Origin: G963667915 sp965197385
Lineage (GTDB): Bacteria; Acidobacteriota; Vicinamibacteria; Vicinamibacterales; UBA823
DNA: 64,000 nt
NCBI GenBank assembly: GCA_965197385.1
Contig: CBDANA010000007.1
Coordinates: 620,001-684,000, forward strand
Reading direction: 5' to 3'
The translations under genes and the position numbers were made by a program. Shown here piece after piece: positions 1 through 8,455 of the stretch (positions are counted from its first letter, which is position 1; each line of letters opens with the position of its first letter). Below the pieces are notes generated by a model. The model was not told the origin of the DNA and searched no databases. It saw nothing but the letters and a program-made list of their open reading frames with translations.

Positions 1-808
1 CCGCGTCGTGCGCCATCCGGATGTACTTGATCGACAGCGGATCGAACCCCATCAGCTTCGCCGCCACCGCGTCAATCGCCACCTGATCGGCGCTGGCCAG
101 GATGACGTTCTTGACGTGCGGTGTCATGCAGCGCGGCCCGGGACCGTCACCCGCGAACGTGCCGTCCATGACGGCGAACACGCCGCGGTGGATCCGCTGC
201 TGAATCATCAGCAGATCCACCAGCGTCTCGTGGATGACCGGATGCGTCCAGTGTCTCCGCTCGTTCAGGAGGCCGCCGAACGCGTTCTTCATCGCGCCGG
301 TGATCGTCGTGAACACGTGGGTCTTCACCGTGGGCAGATGGATGATGTTCTCGCCGATGAACCGCTTCGGGATGAGGAAGCCTTTCGGATAGACCTCGTT
401 CAGGCAGAGGAACTTGCCGGCCAGGTCGCCGACGGCATCCCGGATGTGCACCCAGTCCTCGCCCTCGTAGAGGTGGATGTTGCGAAGCCCGTGCGCCTCG
501 ATGACCGGCAACTGCTTGTTCTCCCGCTCGCCGAGGTGCGCGTCGATGACGACGGTACGATTGTGACAGGCGTGCATCAGACTCGGGTCGTAGCCGTCCT
601 GCTGCATCGCCCAGATCACGCCGTCGAGCTGCCACGGCGTCGTCGAGCAGCCCGGAAAGAAGAAATGCCAGGAGATGTTGATCTTGAGCGCGGTGTCGGC
701 CGATTTGTCCACGACCTGCTGGTAGCCGGCGAGGTTCAGCAGCGCGTGGTAATCGCGCAGGACGGTGGACGGCTCGGTGCGCAGGATCGCGACGGTTGCG
801 CGTGACAT
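1..808 (-). CDS. DUF362 domain protein, 3' end cut by window edge
   Basis: The minus strand reads open from an ATG at 808 to the window edge, about 269 residues. The protein begins MSRATVAILRTEPSTVL and includes NIHLYEGEDWVHI, LPTVKTHVFTTITGAMKN and MDGTFAGDGPGPRCM. The lysine-containing VKTH...TGAMKN stretch followed by an MDG...GxGP segment is typical of DUF362 proteins. Some members are ferredoxin-linked and others stand alone; no function is established for this subgroup. No Fe-S cysteine motif is seen in the visible part, but the C-terminus is missing. It lies downstream of the molybdenum hydroxylase gene on the same strand, separated by a strong terminator, so it is probably transcribed separately. 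Confidence 0.8.
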   Translation of the reverse strand, partial: MSRATVAILRTEPSTVLRDYHALLNLAGYQQVVDKSADTALKINISWHFFFPGCSTTPWQLDGVIWAMQQDGYDPSLMHACHNRTVVIDAHLGERENKQLPVIEAHGLRNIHLYEGEDWVHIRDAVGDLAGKFLCLNEVYPKGFLIPKRFIGENIIHLPTVKTHVFTTITGAMKNAFGGLLNERRHWTHPVIHETLVDLLMIQQRIHRGVFAVMDGTFAGDGPGPRCMTPHVKNVILASADQVAIDAVAAKLMGFDPLSIKYIRMAHDA

Positions 809-840
809 GGCCCCAGTCTATCGCCGCACCGGCGGCGTAC

Positions 841-872
841 AAAAGAAAAGGGGACGGCGTGCCGTCCCCTTT
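841..872 (-). terminator. Rho-independent terminator of the molybdenum hydroxylase gene
   Basis: A perfect 12-bp stem (847-858 paired with 861-872, AAAGGGGACGGC arm) is followed on the minus strand by TTTTCTTTT. It lies about 25 bp after the TAG stop of the gene at 896-3313 and just before the DUF362 start. Confidence 0.8.
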
Positions 873-895
873 CTGCGAAACGTGTCCAGCTTCGT

Positions 896-3313
896 CTAGA
901 TATGGGCCGTCAACTGGCCGTCCGGTCCCACCTCGAGCGAGCTCAGGATCATGTCCGGCGTGACCGGCGTCCGGCCCATGTGCTCGTCGCCGATCGCGTC
1001 GGCGATGGCACTCAGCACCGCACCGGCGCCCGCACCCTGCGGCGGCTCGCCGATCCCCTTCGCGCCTACCGGTGTCTGCGGGTCGGGCTTGTCGAGCGCG
1101 CCCCACTTCATGTTGAGCGGGATGTCGAGCATCGTCGGCGGCTTGTTCGAGTAGAACCGCTTCGCCACCGGCAAGCCCCAGTGCTGGTCGAAGACCCACT
1201 TTTGCTTCAGGGCGTGGCCGAAACCCTGTACGGCGCCGCCGTGGATCTGCCCACCCAGGCTGCGGGGATGCAGGACCACGCCGCAGTCGGCCGCCGCCGT
1301 GTAATCCACGATGCGGATGTGGCCCGTTTCGACGTCGACCTCGACCTCGGCGAAGCCGATGACGAAGGTATAGGTGTCGCCGTCGCGGCCGAAGTTGTCA
1401 CGCGCGACGCCCATCAGACCCTGGCCGGCCAGGGTCGTCGCCGACCTCGTCGTCCAGGGATTGATGTCCTCCGGCAGCTCGTGGCCATCGTACTTGCCGC
1501 CCAGCTGGATCGCCCGCTCGGCCGCGCGTGCGAAGGTCAGATAGCGCGAGCGATTGGAGCGGTGGTAGACGCGCTCGCCGCCAACGTCGTAATCGTCTGG
1601 CGAGCCACCCAGATCGCGCGCCGCGAGTTCCTGCAGCTTCCGCTTGGCGTCGAGACCGGCTGCCCAGTTGGCGCGTGTGTGCGCATGCGTGGTCTGGCTG
1701 CCGCCCTGGCTGGCGCTCCAGGGAAGGTTCCGGCTCGTGTCGCCCCAGGCGACCGAGACGTTCTCCCACGGGAAGTCCAGCACCTCGGCTGCCGCGCGGG
1801 TCGTGTCGAACACCGAGTGCGTGCCCAGGTTGCCGATGCCCGACGTGATGTACAGCTTGCCGTCCGGCTTGATGACGAACAGTCCGTCGTAGCCGAGGCT
1901 GCCGCCCACGTAGGGGCTCACCGACACGCCGATGCCCGTCACCTTGGTGCCGTTGCGCTGGCCGCTGCGCTGCTTCCGCTCTTCCCAGTTAAAGAGTTCA
2001 GCGCCCAGGTCGAGCGCCTCGCTGACGTTGGCGCTCGTCACGCGGCGACGGACACCCTCGTCGTTTGCCGGGCCGTACTCGGCCGTGCCGCTCGGCGCAT
2101 TGATCCGCCGGAACTCCACCTGGTCGATGCCGAGCTGGCGCGCCGCCTTCGACATGATCGGCTCGAACAAGGTGATCGCTTGCACGCCGCCCGGCCCACG
2201 CTGCGACGTTCGCGGCGGCGTGTTCGTGATGACGCTCAGGCCCCGGAACCGCATGTTCTCCGGCTGGTAGGCCAGTGACCCGATCCGGCCGGTCGTCAGG
2301 AAGTCACCCTGGCGGTTGTAGGGACCGTTGTCCTGCACGATGAAGACATCGAGCGCCGTCAGGCGCCCCGCGGACGTGAAGCCAGCCCGGACGCGCGACT
2401 GATAGCCTGGGCGAGCGCGACCGATGTAGTTCTCTTCCTGCCGGTAGATCCGCATCATGACCGGCTTGCCGATCTTCCGCGACAGCAGCGCCGGGATGGC
2501 CTGGAAGATCGCTCCGGGGATCTTGCCGCCGAAGCCGCCACCGCAGTACTCGGCGATGATCACCAGGTTTTCCGGCTCGATGCCGATCCAGGAGGCGGTC
2601 GGCGCGTGGCTGCGCACCGTGCTCTGCGTCGAGCAGTGCATGTAGCACTTGCCGTTCTGCCAGTAGGCCATCGCCGTCCGCGTTTCCAACGGCTGATGGG
2701 ATGTCGAGGCTTGGACGCCGGTCTCGTCGAGGACGAGGTCCGCTTCGGCGAGCGCCGTCTCGACGTCGCCGTACTCCCACTCCTCGCCGACTTCACCCAT
2801 CGGCAGCTTGCCGGGCTCGGCTGACGCGAAGACCTCCTCCGACCACTTGATGGTCGCGATCTCGCGGCCCTCGAAGGCATTGCCGTCGAGCCTGGCGTTC
2901 GGGCTGCCTGGCCGCAGGCTTGCCATCGGATCGACGGCGAACGGGAGCGGCTCGTAATCGATCTGGATCTTCTCGACGGCCAGCGCCGCCGTCGTCTCGT
3001 CGATCGCGGCCACGGCGAGGATCGGCTGGCCTTCATAGAGCGGCTCGGTCGAGTTGAGCGCGCGCTCCACTACGCCTTCACGCTGCGGCGGCGGCAGATC
3101 GTCTTCGGTGAGAATGGCCTCGACACCTTCCATCGCCAGCGCTTCGCTTGCATCGATGCGCGTGATGTGCGCGTGCGGCATCGGGCTCAGCAGGAGCTTG
3201 GCGAACACCATCCCCGCCGCGCGGAAGTCCTCGGCGTATTTCGCCTGGCCGGTCACCTTCGCGACGATATCTGGAGTCTGGTAATTCTTGCCAATGTATT
3301 TGTAGTCAGACAC
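896..3313 (-). CDS. xanthine dehydrogenase-family molybdopterin-binding subunit
   Basis: This is an 805-residue large subunit of a molybdenum hydroxylase, which hydroxylates an aldehyde or N-heterocycle at a molybdopterin cofactor. The order is an N-terminal a/b-hammerhead domain (about 10-130), the cofactor-binding motif GGGFGGK at 258-264, RGPGGVQ in the middle, and the active-site loop GAKGIGEPP with catalytic Glu at about 756. I chose the GTG at 3313 because GGAGGGGACGAA precedes it; an upstream in-frame ATG at 3361 has no comparable site. The length matches large subunits that work with separate FAD and 2Fe-2S subunits, but neither is adjacent: DUF362 is downstream and an opposite-strand gene is upstream. 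No Tat signal is seen. The substrate cannot be told. Confidence 0.9.
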   Translation of the reverse strand: MSDYKYIGKNYQTPDIVAKVTGQAKYAEDFRAAGMVFAKLLLSPMPHAHITRIDASEALAMEGVEAILTEDDLPPPQREGVVERALNSTEPLYEGQPILAVAAIDETTAALAVEKIQIDYEPLPFAVDPMASLRPGSPNARLDGNAFEGREIATIKWSEEVFASAEPGKLPMGEVGEEWEYGDVETALAEADLVLDETGVQASTSHQPLETRTAMAYWQNGKCYMHCSTQSTVRSHAPTASWIGIEPENLVIIAEYCGGGFGGKIPGAIFQAIPALLSRKIGKPVMMRIYRQEENYIGRARPGYQSRVRAGFTSAGRLTALDVFIVQDNGPYNRQGDFLTTGRIGSLAYQPENMRFRGLSVITNTPPRTSQRGPGGVQAITLFEPIMSKAARQLGIDQVEFRRINAPSGTAEYGPANDEGVRRRVTSANVSEALDLGAELFNWEERKQRSGQRNGTKVTGIGVSVSPYVGGSLGYDGLFVIKPDGKLYITSGIGNLGTHSVFDTTRAAAEVLDFPWENVSVAWGDTSRNLPWSASQGGSQTTHAHTRANWAAGLDAKRKLQELAARDLGGSPDDYDVGGERVYHRSNRSRYLTFARAAERAIQLGGKYDGHELPEDINPWTTRSATTLAGQGLMGVARDNFGRDGDTYTFVIGFAEVEVDVETGHIRIVDYTAAADCGVVLHPRSLGGQIHGGAVQGFGHALKQKWVFDQHWGLPVAKRFYSNKPPTMLDIPLNMKWGALDKPDPQTPVGAKGIGEPPQGAGAGAVLSAIADAIGDEHMGRTPVTPDMILSSLEVGPDGQLTAHI

Positions 3314-3537
3314 TTCGTCCCCTCCGCGTCTCTCGCGTGGCGGCGCCCCGGAAACGCCCATTCCCAGCGTTCGGAATGCCGGAACGGTCTCTCATGGAGA
3401 CCGCAGTTTAACATGAGTCAGGGCTCCGACTCTACGCTGAAATCACAAGAATTTTCGCTGCAGTTTCGCCGCCCGTCACGTCGTGGCTAGGTCTATACTG
3501 AATATCGCTTTGACCCTGGAAATAGGGAGCCAACAGG

Positions 3538-4188
3538 ATGCCTTCCAACCGAACCGTCGGCCGTCGTTACGTACTCAAGACGCTGGGCGTCTCCACGCTC
3601 GCGCCAGCCCTTGCCGGGCTCAGCCCGGTGCGCCTGTTGGCCTTGGGCTATCACCCGATGGTGCCGGCCCAGGAGGGGATGGCCTGGGCGTCTCGGTTTC
3701 TGACCCGCGACGAGAACGAGACAGTCGTTGTCCTGTCCGAGTTGATCATTCCCGCGACCGACACGCCGGGCGCGCGCGCAGCGCTCGTGAACCAGTACGT
3801 CGATTTCGTGCTGAGCGACGCCGAGCCGGCCGTGCAGGACGGCTTCCGCCGTGGGCTGGCCTGGCTGCAGCGCGCGAGCCGGGCGCGGCATGGCCAGGCG
3901 TTCCGCGGCTTGACACCGGACCAGCAGACGGCGCTGCTCGCGTCGGTCGCCGAACCAGGAGCCGGCGCGGATGCCGAGGGCGTCCGGTTTTTCCGCGAGA
4001 TCCGCCAGCTCACGATCGACGGATACTACGGCTCAGAGATCGGCATGTTCGATGAGCTCGACTTTCAAGGGAACACGTTCGTCGCCGAGTTCGAGGGGTG
4101 CACGCATCCGGAGCACCTGAACTGGGAGCCGGCGGCGGCGCGTCCAGCCGAGCCGGACGAGCCGGACGAGCCCGCAGAAGACGACTAG
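3538..4188 (+). CDS. gluconate 2-dehydrogenase subunit 3 family protein
   Basis: This 216-residue Tat-exported small subunit is of the type that accompanies membrane-bound GMC or FAD dehydrogenases. The N-terminus has GRRYVLKTLGVSTLAPAL, a twin-arginine motif followed by a hydrophobic stretch. The core shows LTRDENETVVVLSELIIPAT and the C-terminal half FFREIRQLTIDGYYGSEIG, both hallmarks of the family. The ATG follows an AGGGAG site. The acidic tail (EPDEPDEPAEDD) ends at a TAG that is itself the first three bases of a miniature element (4186-4361), so the original C-terminus may have been changed by that insertion. The GMC partner gene follows on the other side of the element. Confidence 0.85.
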   Translation: MPSNRTVGRRYVLKTLGVSTLAPALAGLSPVRLLALGYHPMVPAQEGMAWASRFLTRDENETVVVLSELIIPATDTPGARAALVNQYVDFVLSDAEPAVQDGFRRGLAWLQRASRARHGQAFRGLTPDQQTALLASVAEPGAGADAEGVRFFREIRQLTIDGYYGSEIGMFDELDFQGNTFVAEFEGCTHPEHLNWEPAAARPAEPDEPDEPAEDD

Positions 4189-4361
4189 CAGCCCGTGGTG
4201 AAAGTCCCGCGTCGCATCGAGACCGTCGAGGCGCCCGCCCCGCCAGGCGCGAGGAGGGAGCATACCGGGAGTATTCGACCCATCGTGGACAACGCCCAGC
4301 GCCGCCCATGGCGGGAGGCATCGGCGGTCGAATGCCGCGAGACTTTCACCGCGGGCTGCTA
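4186..4361. mobile_element. miniature inverted-repeat element, family 1, copy A
   Basis: This is a 176-bp non-coding element with terminal inverted repeats TAGCAGCCCGTGGTGAAAGT and its complement (two mismatches visible in the right arm). Its inner 100 bp is nearly identical to the element at 59098-59290 in opposite orientation. The end repeats are shared with 51524-51610 and a lone end at 55857-55880. It sits exactly between the subunit 3 and GMC genes. Its left TAG supplies the stop codon of the upstream gene. It has no transposase gene, so it would depend on an enzyme encoded elsewhere. Confidence 0.8.
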
Positions 4362-4379
4362 ACGCGGACGAGGAAACCG

Positions 4380-6026
4380 ATGGAGATTCTGCAGCAGGCC
4401 GATCCTCACGACGTCATCGTCATCGGCAGCGGCGCCTCGGGCGGCATGGCGGCCTACAACCTCGCGGCGAAGGGCGTGAAGGTGCTGATGCTCGACGCGG
4501 GCGGGGTCTTCGAGCCCACGCGCTTCTGGACGCACGAGCCGCCGTACCGGCGCATGCAGCGGCGGTTGGCCGGTGAGCGGCCGCCTGGCTTCGAGCTGGA
4601 TACGGCAGAGCAGCCATACCTCACGCCTGACGGCCAGCCCTTCTCGCTCAGACGCGTCTGGGGCCGCGGCGGCAAGACGAACATCTGGGGCCGCGTGAGC
4701 CTGCGCCTGTCGGACATCGACTTTGGCGCGGCGGAGCGAGACGGGTGGGGGATCCCCTGGCCGATCCGCTACGCCGACGTGGCGCCGTACTATGACCGGG
4801 TCGACCAGCTGATCGGCGTGTGCGGCGGCGACGAGGATCTCGACGTGCTGCCGGGCAGCCGGTATTACATGCCGCCGCCGCCGCCGCGTTGCGGCGAGGT
4901 GATCGTGCGCAAGGCGGCCGACAGCCTTGGCATCGTCTCGGTGGCGATGCGCCGCGCGAATCTCACGCGCGATCACCGCGGCTTCCGCGCCTGCCACCAC
5001 TGCGGGGCGTGCGGCGACGGGTGCCGCACGGCCTCCCGCTTCTCGTCGGCGCAGCATCTGATTCCGTTCGCCTTGGAGACCGGCAACTTCGAGATTATTT
5101 CCAACGCGGTTGCCGCACGCATCCTCGTCGACGACTCCGGCCGCGCGCGCGGCGTGCAGTACTTCAACCGGGTGACCGGCAACTCGCGGGAAGTGCGTGC
5201 CCGCGTGGTTGTGGTCGGCGCGTCGTGCATGGACTCGACCCGTATCCTGCTGAACTCGACGTCGTCGGCGCATCCCAACGGCCTAGGGAACGGATCGGAT
5301 GTATTGGGCCGCAACTACGCCGAGCAGATCATGGTGCACGTGCGTGGCTTCCTGCCGCAGCTGTTCGGGCGGGGCTACACGAACGACGACGGCATCGACG
5401 GCGGACATCTCTACATTCCACGCTTCAACCATCATCAGTCCAATCTCGACTATCTGCGGGGTTTTGGCATCCAGATGTGGAGCACCGGATGCCAGCACAC
5501 CGGCGCGACGGCGGCCGAGAACATCCCGGGCTTCGGCGCCGAGTTCAAGGCGTCGGTCAAGCGGCGCTATCCGGCGCTCGTGTCACTTCACCCGTTCGGC
5601 GAAGTGCTGCCGCGGCCGGAGAATCTGGTGACCGTGGACGAGAGCCGGACCGACCGCTACGGCGTGCCGCTGATGCGGGTCGCGGTGCAGTTCGGCGAGA
5701 ACGAGCGGAAGATGCGCCGGCACATGTACGAGACCTGTGAGGAGATCCTGCACGCCGCCGGCGCGGAGATCGCCCCGTTCGACCGGGAGGCGAACGACGT
5801 GCCCGGCTCGGCCATTCATGAGCACGGGACCTGCCGGATGGGCGCGGATCCGGCACAGTCGGTGCTGAACGGCTTTAACCAGATGCACGAGGTGGACAAC
5901 GTCTTCGTCGTCGACGGATCGGCGTTCACCGCCGCTTCCGAGAAGAACCCTACGATGACCATTTTGGCCCTCGCCTGGCGGGCGACCGACTATCTGGCCG
6001 AAGAGCTCCGTTCCGGCAACTTGTAG
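4380..6026 (+). CDS. GMC-family FAD-dependent oxidoreductase
   Basis: This is a 548-residue flavoenzyme of the gluconate/sorbitol-type GMC branch that oxidises a sugar or alcohol. The FAD-binding motif GSGASG is at 16-21. A cysteine cluster CHHCGACGDGC at 205-215 is typical of this branch. HEHGTCRMG (about 479-487) and NPTMT (about 522) mark the C-terminal catalytic region. The ATG at 4380 is chosen because GGACGAGGA precedes it and the Rossmann motif begins 12 residues later; the longer in-frame opening upstream is repeat sequence. It probably formed an operon with the subunit 3 gene before the miniature element entered. No cytochrome subunit is present nearby. The enzyme itself has no signal and would ride with its Tat-exported partner. 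Confidence 0.9.
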   Translation: MEILQQADPHDVIVIGSGASGGMAAYNLAAKGVKVLMLDAGGVFEPTRFWTHEPPYRRMQRRLAGERPPGFELDTAEQPYLTPDGQPFSLRRVWGRGGKTNIWGRVSLRLSDIDFGAAERDGWGIPWPIRYADVAPYYDRVDQLIGVCGGDEDLDVLPGSRYYMPPPPPRCGEVIVRKAADSLGIVSVAMRRANLTRDHRGFRACHHCGACGDGCRTASRFSSAQHLIPFALETGNFEIISNAVAARILVDDSGRARGVQYFNRVTGNSREVRARVVVVGASCMDSTRILLNSTSSAHPNGLGNGSDVLGRNYAEQIMVHVRGFLPQLFGRGYTNDDGIDGGHLYIPRFNHHQSNLDYLRGFGIQMWSTGCQHTGATAAENIPGFGAEFKASVKRRYPALVSLHPFGEVLPRPENLVTVDESRTDRYGVPLMRVAVQFGENERKMRRHMYETCEEILHAAGAEIAPFDREANDVPGSAIHEHGTCRMGADPAQSVLNGFNQMHEVDNVFVVDGSAFTAASEKNPTMTILALAWRATDYLAEELRSGNL

Positions 6027-6053
6027 CTCCCACGAAGCCCAGCTCCGAGCGCC

Positions 6054-6134
6054 GCAGGTCCTGTCGCCGGCCTTCCCCCACGGGTGCTCGCTAAGCAAAA
6101 AGCGCTGGTGCTCCGCGCCCGCGGGGGGCCCCCG
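6054..6134. repeat. interspersed repeat, copy 1 (second copy at 33103)
   Basis: About 80 bp following the GMC stop closely match 33103-33170. Both contain GGTCCTGTC, CCGGCCTTCCCC, CACGGGTGCTCGC and CTCCGCGCCCGCGGGGGG in the same order. This copy has an extra AAAAAGCGCTGG segment. It has internal GC-rich dyads (CGCCCGCGGGGGGCCCCC) and lies just after a coding region in both places. Confidence 0.65.
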
Positions 6135-6163
6135 GTCCGGCGATCACCCGCGGCTATATCACC

Positions 6164-6922
6164 CTACAACTCCCGGATCCAGATGTTGCGATAGCTCACC
6201 GGGTGGTCGTGATCCTGTAGCAGCAGCGGCTCCCTGAGGCCGTGGGCGTCGTACTCCGGCTCGCCGACATTGACGCTCGTTCCGCGCAGTTCCACATGGT
6301 TCTGGATCAGGACGCCGTTGTGGAGCACCGTCATCGTTGCCGGCCGTTCGACGGTGCCGTCCGCGCGGAACCGCGGCGCCATGAAGATGATGTCGTAAGT
6401 CTGCCAGGCACCCGGCGCGCTCGACACGTTGACCAGCGGGATGTGCTGCTTGTAGATGCTGCCCGCCTGGCCGTTCGAGTAGGTGCGGTTCTCGTAGGAG
6501 TCGAGCACCTGCAACTCGTACCGGCTCATCAGGTACACGCCGCTATTCCCCCGGTCCTGATCGCGTCCCCGCACGATTGCGGGAGTCCGCCATTCCAGGT
6601 GTAGCTGGGCGTCGCCGAACCCCTGCGTCGTGACGAGGTCGCCGGTATCCGGCACGACGGTGAGCACGCCGTCGGTCACCTCCCAGGGCGGGTCACCCCC
6701 GTTCCGGCCCTGCCACGCCGACAGGTCCGAGCCGTCGAACAGGACGACGGCATCCGCCGGTGGACCGCCCGCGTGCCCCGGAATGACGATGGCCGGCTCC
6801 GGTTCCCAGATCTCGGTAAGCGTTGGGTCGCCCTGTTCCTGGGTGAGCGCGGAGACGGCGCCGAGTGTGACGACGGTGAGAACGGCGACAGCGGCGCGGG
6901 ACGGGAACTCTGGCTTCGACAT
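6164..6922 (-). CDS. secreted DUF1080 / 3-keto-disaccharide hydrolase domain protein
   Basis: This 252-residue exported protein has a concanavalin-like fold of the DUF1080 family, recently linked to 3-keto-glycoside cleavage and common in Acidobacteria and Planctomycetes. The start MSKPEF at 6922 is preceded by GGGAGG. A signal peptide (AAVAVLTVVTLGAVSA) comes next. Family signatures are VVLFDGSDLSAWQ, NSGVYLMSRYELQVLDS, GSIYKQHIPLVN, WQTYDIIFMAPRF and the closing ISYRNIWI-like end (VSYRNIWIREL). It is a single-gene unit facing the GMC gene and could act on the same oxidised sugars, but that link is an inference from location only. Confidence 0.85.
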   Translation of the reverse strand: MSKPEFPSRAAVAVLTVVTLGAVSALTQEQGDPTLTEIWEPEPAIVIPGHAGGPPADAVVLFDGSDLSAWQGRNGGDPPWEVTDGVLTVVPDTGDLVTTQGFGDAQLHLEWRTPAIVRGRDQDRGNSGVYLMSRYELQVLDSYENRTYSNGQAGSIYKQHIPLVNVSSAPGAWQTYDIIFMAPRFRADGTVERPATMTVLHNGVLIQNHVELRGTSVNVGEPEYDAHGLREPLLLQDHDHPVSYRNIWIREL

Positions 6923-7296
6923 GGGCGGCCTCCCAGCCGGCGGCTTCACGCCGCCGAGGCGGGGATTATAGCCACACCCGAGACCGATCCGCCACGGTCG
7001 CCTCAGTTTCCGAGATGCCCCGCCAGCTCGGTCAGCTCGACCTTCCAGCCTCCGGTGTTCTCCTCGCGGTGGGCTGCCCTGTCCGATTGCAAGCTCGTGT
7101 TGGGCGGCTGTTGGACGGAACTCACCGGCCTACGTCGTGACGCGCCCCAAGCTGCGTATGTGAGCGAGGGTCGCAGCGGCATTCTCGGTGCGCCAGTAGC
7201 ACGTCAGCTGCCCGGTCGCCTGCTCGAGGAGTTCTTCGACTCTAAACTTCATGACCAACTTTGAGGGGCCTTCGAGTTCCAGTTCGAGATGCTGGA
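6923..7296 (-). other. gap with possible degraded reading frames, unidentified
   Basis: There is no intact gene in these 374 bp. On the minus strand a frame reads DEAVQHLELELEGPSKLVMK and continues to a stop near 7128. A second frame ends TGGWKVELTELAGHLGN at about 7010. They look like pieces of one small decayed gene, but I do not recognise it. Confidence 0.3.
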
Positions 7297-7452
7297 CGGC
7301 TTCGTCGCCAGCGCGCCGGGCAGCGCGACGCTGCCGGTGCCGATGCGCAGGTCGGCATCGTGCTGTGTCTTGACGGCGCGAAGATGCCCGCCGAGCGCCG
7401 CGCGAACCGAGCCCGGCAGCATCGTCACACGCTGGTGCCCGCCTTTTGCGGT
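7297..7452 (-). pseudogene. remnant of an integron integrase (IntI-type tyrosine recombinase)
   Basis: About 52 codons on the minus strand read AKGGHQRVTMLPGSVRAAL, then HLRAVKTQHDADLRIGTG and SVALPGALATKP. This matches in order the IntI-family segment GKGGKDR-TMLP, L..HL..V...H..DL..G.G.V.LP.AL.RKYP. That segment lies between the core recombinase boxes and is diagnostic of integron integrases. The upstream part of the gene is unrecognisable, and the catalytic C-terminal boxes that should follow ALxRKYP are absent. It is therefore a short fossil. It lies 117 bp from a group II intron. The identification rests on motif memory, not on an alignment. Confidence 0.6.
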
Positions 7453-7568
7453 TCGAACGGATCCAGCCGACGTACGCCCGTGCGGGGGCTTAGTGGCGCG
7501 CGCGGACGGTGGCACGCACGCGGTCAGGAAGACGCGGCGGCGGGCGGCAGCCGTCCGTTTCAAACGAG

Positions 7569-8326
7569 GGTGACACCTCCACGGAAACGAAAGTTTCCGC
7601 GGAAATTGCGCCAGGCGAAGCCTGGAGGAAGGGGAAGCCATGTAGCACGCACGACATGACGGAAACTTTCTAAAGGAACCCAGCAGGTGAAAGTCCTGTC
7701 CCGGCAAAGGGTAGGCACCAGCCGGAACCGAGTGTTGCGTGGTGCGGGGGGTGACCCCAGCTGCGAAGCGTACATAGGGCGTGTGCAGGCCGCGTGATTG
7801 AGCCTCGAAAGGAAACTGTTCGCGGAGCCGACGCTGTTTTCTGAGCGGAAGGCAGTATCGCACGGCCCACCGTGGCCAGGGTCGTGCGGTCCGCCGGGGT
7901 CGAAGAGCGGGGCATGTACGCAGGGGTTCCCCAGGAACCTGGGAGGTCTCGTGCTCTCCATCCTGGAGAAGCGGTCGACGGGCGCCGCTACAGAAATGGT
8001 CCGGGTCCCGGGCGCGTGACGCCCATGCGCGCGGGGAGCCGAGACGTCGGAGCCTCTGCATAGTACCCAGGAAGCTGGGGAACCCACCCCAGGGGACCTC
8101 GTGGAGGGAAGGCGGAGGTCGGGCGACGGAACTTCCGGAGGGACAGATGCCACGGACATCGAGCCGTGAACCCATCTTAACGAAACAGCGGAAGATAGCG
8201 ACCCACGGGTGCACGACGGCGTGACGACCGTCGCGTAGCGAACCCGTAGCTCGAGGAGCCGGATGCCTGAATTGGGCACGTCCGGATCTGTTGGAGCCCC
8301 GGGAGGGTAACCTCCCGGGGCCACCC
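7569..8326 (+). mobile_element. group II intron RNA without its reverse transcriptase
   Basis: The plus strand carries the structural signature of a bacterial group II intron. Domain V is at 8256-8288: GAGCCGGATGCC, a loop, then GGGCACGTCCGGATC. Domain VI follows as a strong hairpin (GCCCCGGGAGG/CCTCCCGGGGC, 8295-8321). Domain I-type sequence such as CAGCAGGTGAAAGTCCTGTCC is at 7680-7700. The 5' boundary near GTGACACC (7569) is approximate. Where the intron-encoded protein should be, only an N-terminal stub remains (ATG at 8147, MPRTSSREPILTKQRKIA, then stop 7 codons later), so over 1 kb of reverse transcriptase has been lost. It could still fold but would need a maturase from elsewhere. Confidence 0.75.
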
Positions 8327-8421
8327 GGGTTGCGCGCCAAGGTGTTTCTCTAACGGCACGAATCTTGTGCCAAGACGTTTCCGCGGAACGCCAAATGCGT
8401 ACCAGGTCCCTGACTTCCGGG

Positions 8422-8455
8422 GGGCGGGGGCCGAGCTAAGGCTCGACCCCCGCCC
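8422..8455. other. strong GC-rich hairpin at the truncation point of the AraC-type gene
   Basis: Arms 8422-8436 and 8441-8455 pair at 14 of 15 positions around a TAAG loop. The premature stop of the AraC-type fragment (8436-8438) is formed in this hairpin. There is no T-tract on the minus strand that would make it a clear terminator. Confidence 0.6.

Noticed and set aside
8..805. Long plus-strand open frames antisense to real genes (such as 8-805, 902-2278, 10405-13182, 14258-16183, 56861-58132)
   Set aside because: They lie opposite genes with clear family motifs and show Arg/His/Val-rich shadow composition typical of high-GC antisense frames.
147..1199. A 350-codon minus-strand frame over the DUF362 gene and its terminator
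   Set aside because: It is an alternative frame of the DUF362 gene and runs through the terminator; the DUF362 frame has conserved motifs and a clean ATG.
7569..8326. An ordinary coding gene or a CRISPR-like array in the intron region
   Set aside because: No repeated unit with spacers is present, and the domain V/VI signature accounts for the sequence.
7249..8340. A 363-codon minus-strand frame across the group II intron
   Set aside because: It is open only because of high GC; the intron structure on the plus strand explains the sequence. Only its last part (7297-7452) is protein-like.
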